From positions 2,914,001-2,978,000 of the forward strand of contig NZ_CP013106.1 in NCBI RefSeq assembly GCF_001431725.1: a stretch of DNA of 64,000 nucleotides. The letters run 5' to 3'. The notes under the pieces are model-generated. The model was not told where the DNA came from. It searched no databases and worked only from the letters and a program-made list of their open reading frames with translations. Within the stretch, counting starts at the first letter, position 1; every line of letters begins with the position of its first letter. This document shows positions 62,506-64,000 of this stretch, one piece after another. This stretch comes from Halomonas huangheensis (lineage in GTDB: Bacteria > Pseudomonadota > Gammaproteobacteria > Pseudomonadales > Halomonadaceae). Both the position numbers and the translations under genes were made by a program.

Positions 62506-63303
62506 ATGAGCAGCGTTATCCGCCAGATTCCCCTCGACACCGCCACCCAGCACCATGCCCACGACTTCCATCAGATCGTGATCGCCCTGCGGGGCAGCGC
62601 CGATTTCGACATCGAAGGCCTCGGCGGCAGCATCGAGAGTTTCGGCGGCTGTATCGTGCCTGCCAACCATATGCACTACTACACCGGTACCGGCAACAAT
62701 CGCCAATTGATTCTCGATCTACCCACAGACGCTCTTACCCTCACCGGACACCATCACGAGCTGGCACGCCTGTTCGACGCTCCGCGTTTCTTCACCCTTG
62801 ACGGTCACCTGCGGTTGTACCTGGAATTTCTGACCACGGAACTGAGTCAGTTGGACGCACAGGATGCGCGCCGCGATATTGATGAGGAGCGTCTCGCCAC
62901 GACCTTGCTCGGCGCCCTGCACTCCCGACTGACCTCAGGCGAGATTCCGTCCAACAGTCATCGGCGTATTGATCTACACGCTCTGGACCGCTACATCGAT
63001 GATCACCTTTCCAGCCAGCTCAAGGTCGCCGACCTGGCAGCCATCGCTTGCCTGAGCGAAACACGGTTTACCGAACGGTTCCGTCTCCAGACCGGTCTAT
63101 CTCCCTGGCAATACGTGATGCGCCGGCGTCTGGAAGCGTCGCGACAATTACTGCAATGCAGCCACCTCCCCTTGTCGGAAGTCGCTGCCCTCACTGGTTT
63201 CACTCACCAGAGCGCGCTATCACGTGCCTGGCGCCGTGCCTACGGCCACCCTCCCAGTCAACTGCGCCGCCTCGGCAGCACCGCTGTCACTACGCAGCCC
63301 TGA
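62506..63303 (+). CDS. AraC-family transcriptional regulator (PruR-like by context)
   Basis: This 265-residue protein has an N-terminal cupin-like sensor (residues ~1-90, HHAHDFHQIVIALRG) and a C-terminal AraC double helix-turn-helix (~160-255). The latter includes KVADLAAIACLSETRFTERF and PLSEVAALTGFTHQSALSRA. AGGAGG lies upstream of the ATG. The next gene is putA; in Pseudomonas an AraC/XylS-type activator, PruR, next to putA controls proline catabolism. The functional link is by that analogy. Confidence 0.85.
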   Translation: MSSVIRQIPLDTATQHHAHDFHQIVIALRGSADFDIEGLGGSIESFGGCIVPANHMHYYTGTGNNRQLILDLPTDALTLTGHHHELARLFDAPRFFTLDGHLRLYLEFLTTELSQLDAQDARRDIDEERLATTLLGALHSRLTSGEIPSNSHRRIDLHALDRYIDDHLSSQLKVADLAAIACLSETRFTERFRLQTGLSPWQYVMRRRLEASRQLLQCSHLPLSEVAALTGFTHQSALSRAWRRAYGHPPSQLRRLGSTAVTTQP

Positions 63304-63332
63304 TTAAATACAGCTACGTTGAGTTAAAACGG

Positions 63333-63355
63333 CGGCGGATTTTGCAAATCCTCCG
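63333..63355. promoter_or_regulatory. Imperfect palindrome between the AraC gene and putA
   Basis: CGGCGGATTT-TGC-AAATCCTCCG has ten-base arms with one mismatch, around a three-base centre. It could end the AraC transcript or be an operator for putA. Confidence 0.45.
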
Positions 63356-63479
63356 TTGATTTTGACAAGCATCATCACTTCGACACGCCTAGTCTTGCAG
63401 CATGCCCAGATTCCGCGGTCTGAATTTCCGCGACGGGATCCATTCCGCCGACCGGGCGGCTCAACACATGGGGACTGAC

Positions 63480-64000
63480 ATGCTCAACGCCAACAATATG
63501 CTCGATGCTGCCACCTGGCAGCGCGACCTCGATAGCCTGTTCGCCGATATCAGTGATCACTATGCGATTGAGGAAAGTCCTTTTGTCGAGGAGCTGATCA
63601 AACTGCTCGATGGCAAGGACGAGCATATCAAGCACGTGGCCGAAAGCACGGCGTCACTGGTTCGCGAAGTACGTGAGATGGACACCGCGGTCGACACCAT
63701 TGATGAGCTGCTTCAGCAGTACAGTCTCGACACCCATGAAGGCCTGATGCTGATGTGTCTGGCCGAGGCCATGCTGCGTATTCCCGACAAGGAAACCGCT
63801 GACGCCCTGATCGAGGACCGCCTTGGCCCCGCTGACTGGCAAGCCCATCTCGGCAAGAGTGAGTCGTGGATGGTCAACGCCTCGACCTGGGGTCTACTGA
63901 TGACCGGTCGAGTGGTAACCCTCGATAAACCACGTGACGGCAAGCCATCAAGCTTCATCAACAAGCTCGTCAACCGCATGGGTGAGCCGGTCATTCGACG
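63480..64000 (+). CDS. putA: PutA, bifunctional proline dehydrogenase / P5C dehydrogenase (partial)
   Basis: The first ~173 residues of a protein running off the right edge match PutA. EGLMLMCLAEAMLRIPDKET, then DRLGPADWQAHLGKS and VNASTWGLLMTGRVV, are in the arm region before the proline dehydrogenase barrel. PutA oxidises proline to glutamate at the membrane. GGGGA lies five bases before 63480; in-frame ATGs at 63468 and 63402 are alternatives. No ribbon-helix-helix domain is seen in the visible part, so it may not be the DNA-binding PutA type. Confidence 0.9.
   Translation, partial: MLNANNMLDAATWQRDLDSLFADISDHYAIEESPFVEELIKLLDGKDEHIKHVAESTASLVREVREMDTAVDTIDELLQQYSLDTHEGLMLMCLAEAMLRIPDKETADALIEDRLGPADWQAHLGKSESWMVNASTWGLLMTGRVVTLDKPRDGKPSSFINKLVNRMGEPVIR

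Overview
The window looks like chromosome of a moderately halophilic gammaproteobacterium, most likely Halomonadaceae (Halomonas or a close relative). The grounds are a betIBA glycine-betaine operon, acid-rich proteins, GC-rich coding sequence, gammaproteobacterial FadE, AzlCD and PutA types, and FNR-type promoter geometry. The genus is inferred from protein character, not from a search. There is no phage, intact insertion sequence or CRISPR array. The only mobile-element trace is a short IS66-type transposase relic near 1.2 kb.

Layout. 1-3.3 kb: 5' part of membrane glucose dehydrogenase gcd, a gene-poor stretch with the IS66 relic, and an isomerase/SDR pair divergent from an HxlR regulator with two matching operators. 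3.6-9.5 kb: RND pump and adaptor divergent from a LysR regulator. 9.6-12.5 kb: glutathione-dependent formaldehyde-activating enzyme, a zinc alcohol dehydrogenase behind an FNR/ANR-type promoter, and a VIT1/CCC1 transporter. 12.7-13.4 kb: three tandem tRNA-Asn and one tRNA-Met. 13.7-17.8 kb: betIBA. 18-20.6 kb: fadE. 20.7-25.8 kb: SLC13-type transporter, AhpD-like protein, class III aminotransferase and a divergent RpiR regulator with strong inverted repeats. 25.9-31.7 kb: two LysE exporters, a Phd/PIN toxin-antitoxin pair, quinone reductase, azurin, an unknown protein and a glycerophosphodiesterase.

31.7-47.5 kb is a cobalamin block, all on the minus strand. A cobalamin riboswitch precedes btuB-btuF-btuC-btuD-cobO-cobQ, so corrinoid uptake, adenosylation and side-chain amidation share one B12-sensing leader. 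Upstream lie cobT, cbiB, cobD, cobU, cobS, a cobC-like phosphatase and a second, divergent CobU-like protein (nucleotide-loop assembly), preceded by another FecBCD-type ABC importer of unknown substrate. Corrin-ring genes are absent from the window, so it covers only late synthesis and salvage.

47.6-64 kb: a PA0069-type radical SAM protein, a periplasmic sulfite dehydrogenase (molybdenum subunit plus cytochrome c), DUF2797, DUF1315, a GlpG-type rhomboid, a phosphoesterase and NAD kinase, an EamA transporter, a Pmp3-domain protein, a CBS protein, a possible small-RNA locus marked by an orphan minus-strand terminator, an XRE-cupin regulator with azlCD behind a nested palindrome, aquaporin Z, tRNA-Gly(CCC), DUF1090, a small membrane protein, and an AraC regulator followed by the start of putA.

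The least ordinary signals are the palindromic regulatory elements (HxlR, RpiR and XRE-cupin operators, the FNR box), the candidate small RNA near 57.6-58 kb, the His-rich overlapping frame at the btuD/cobO junction, the second CobU-like protein, and the unassigned ABC importer beside a molybdoenzyme locus. No clearly new multi-gene system was found. All calls come from reading sequence; none was checked against a database.
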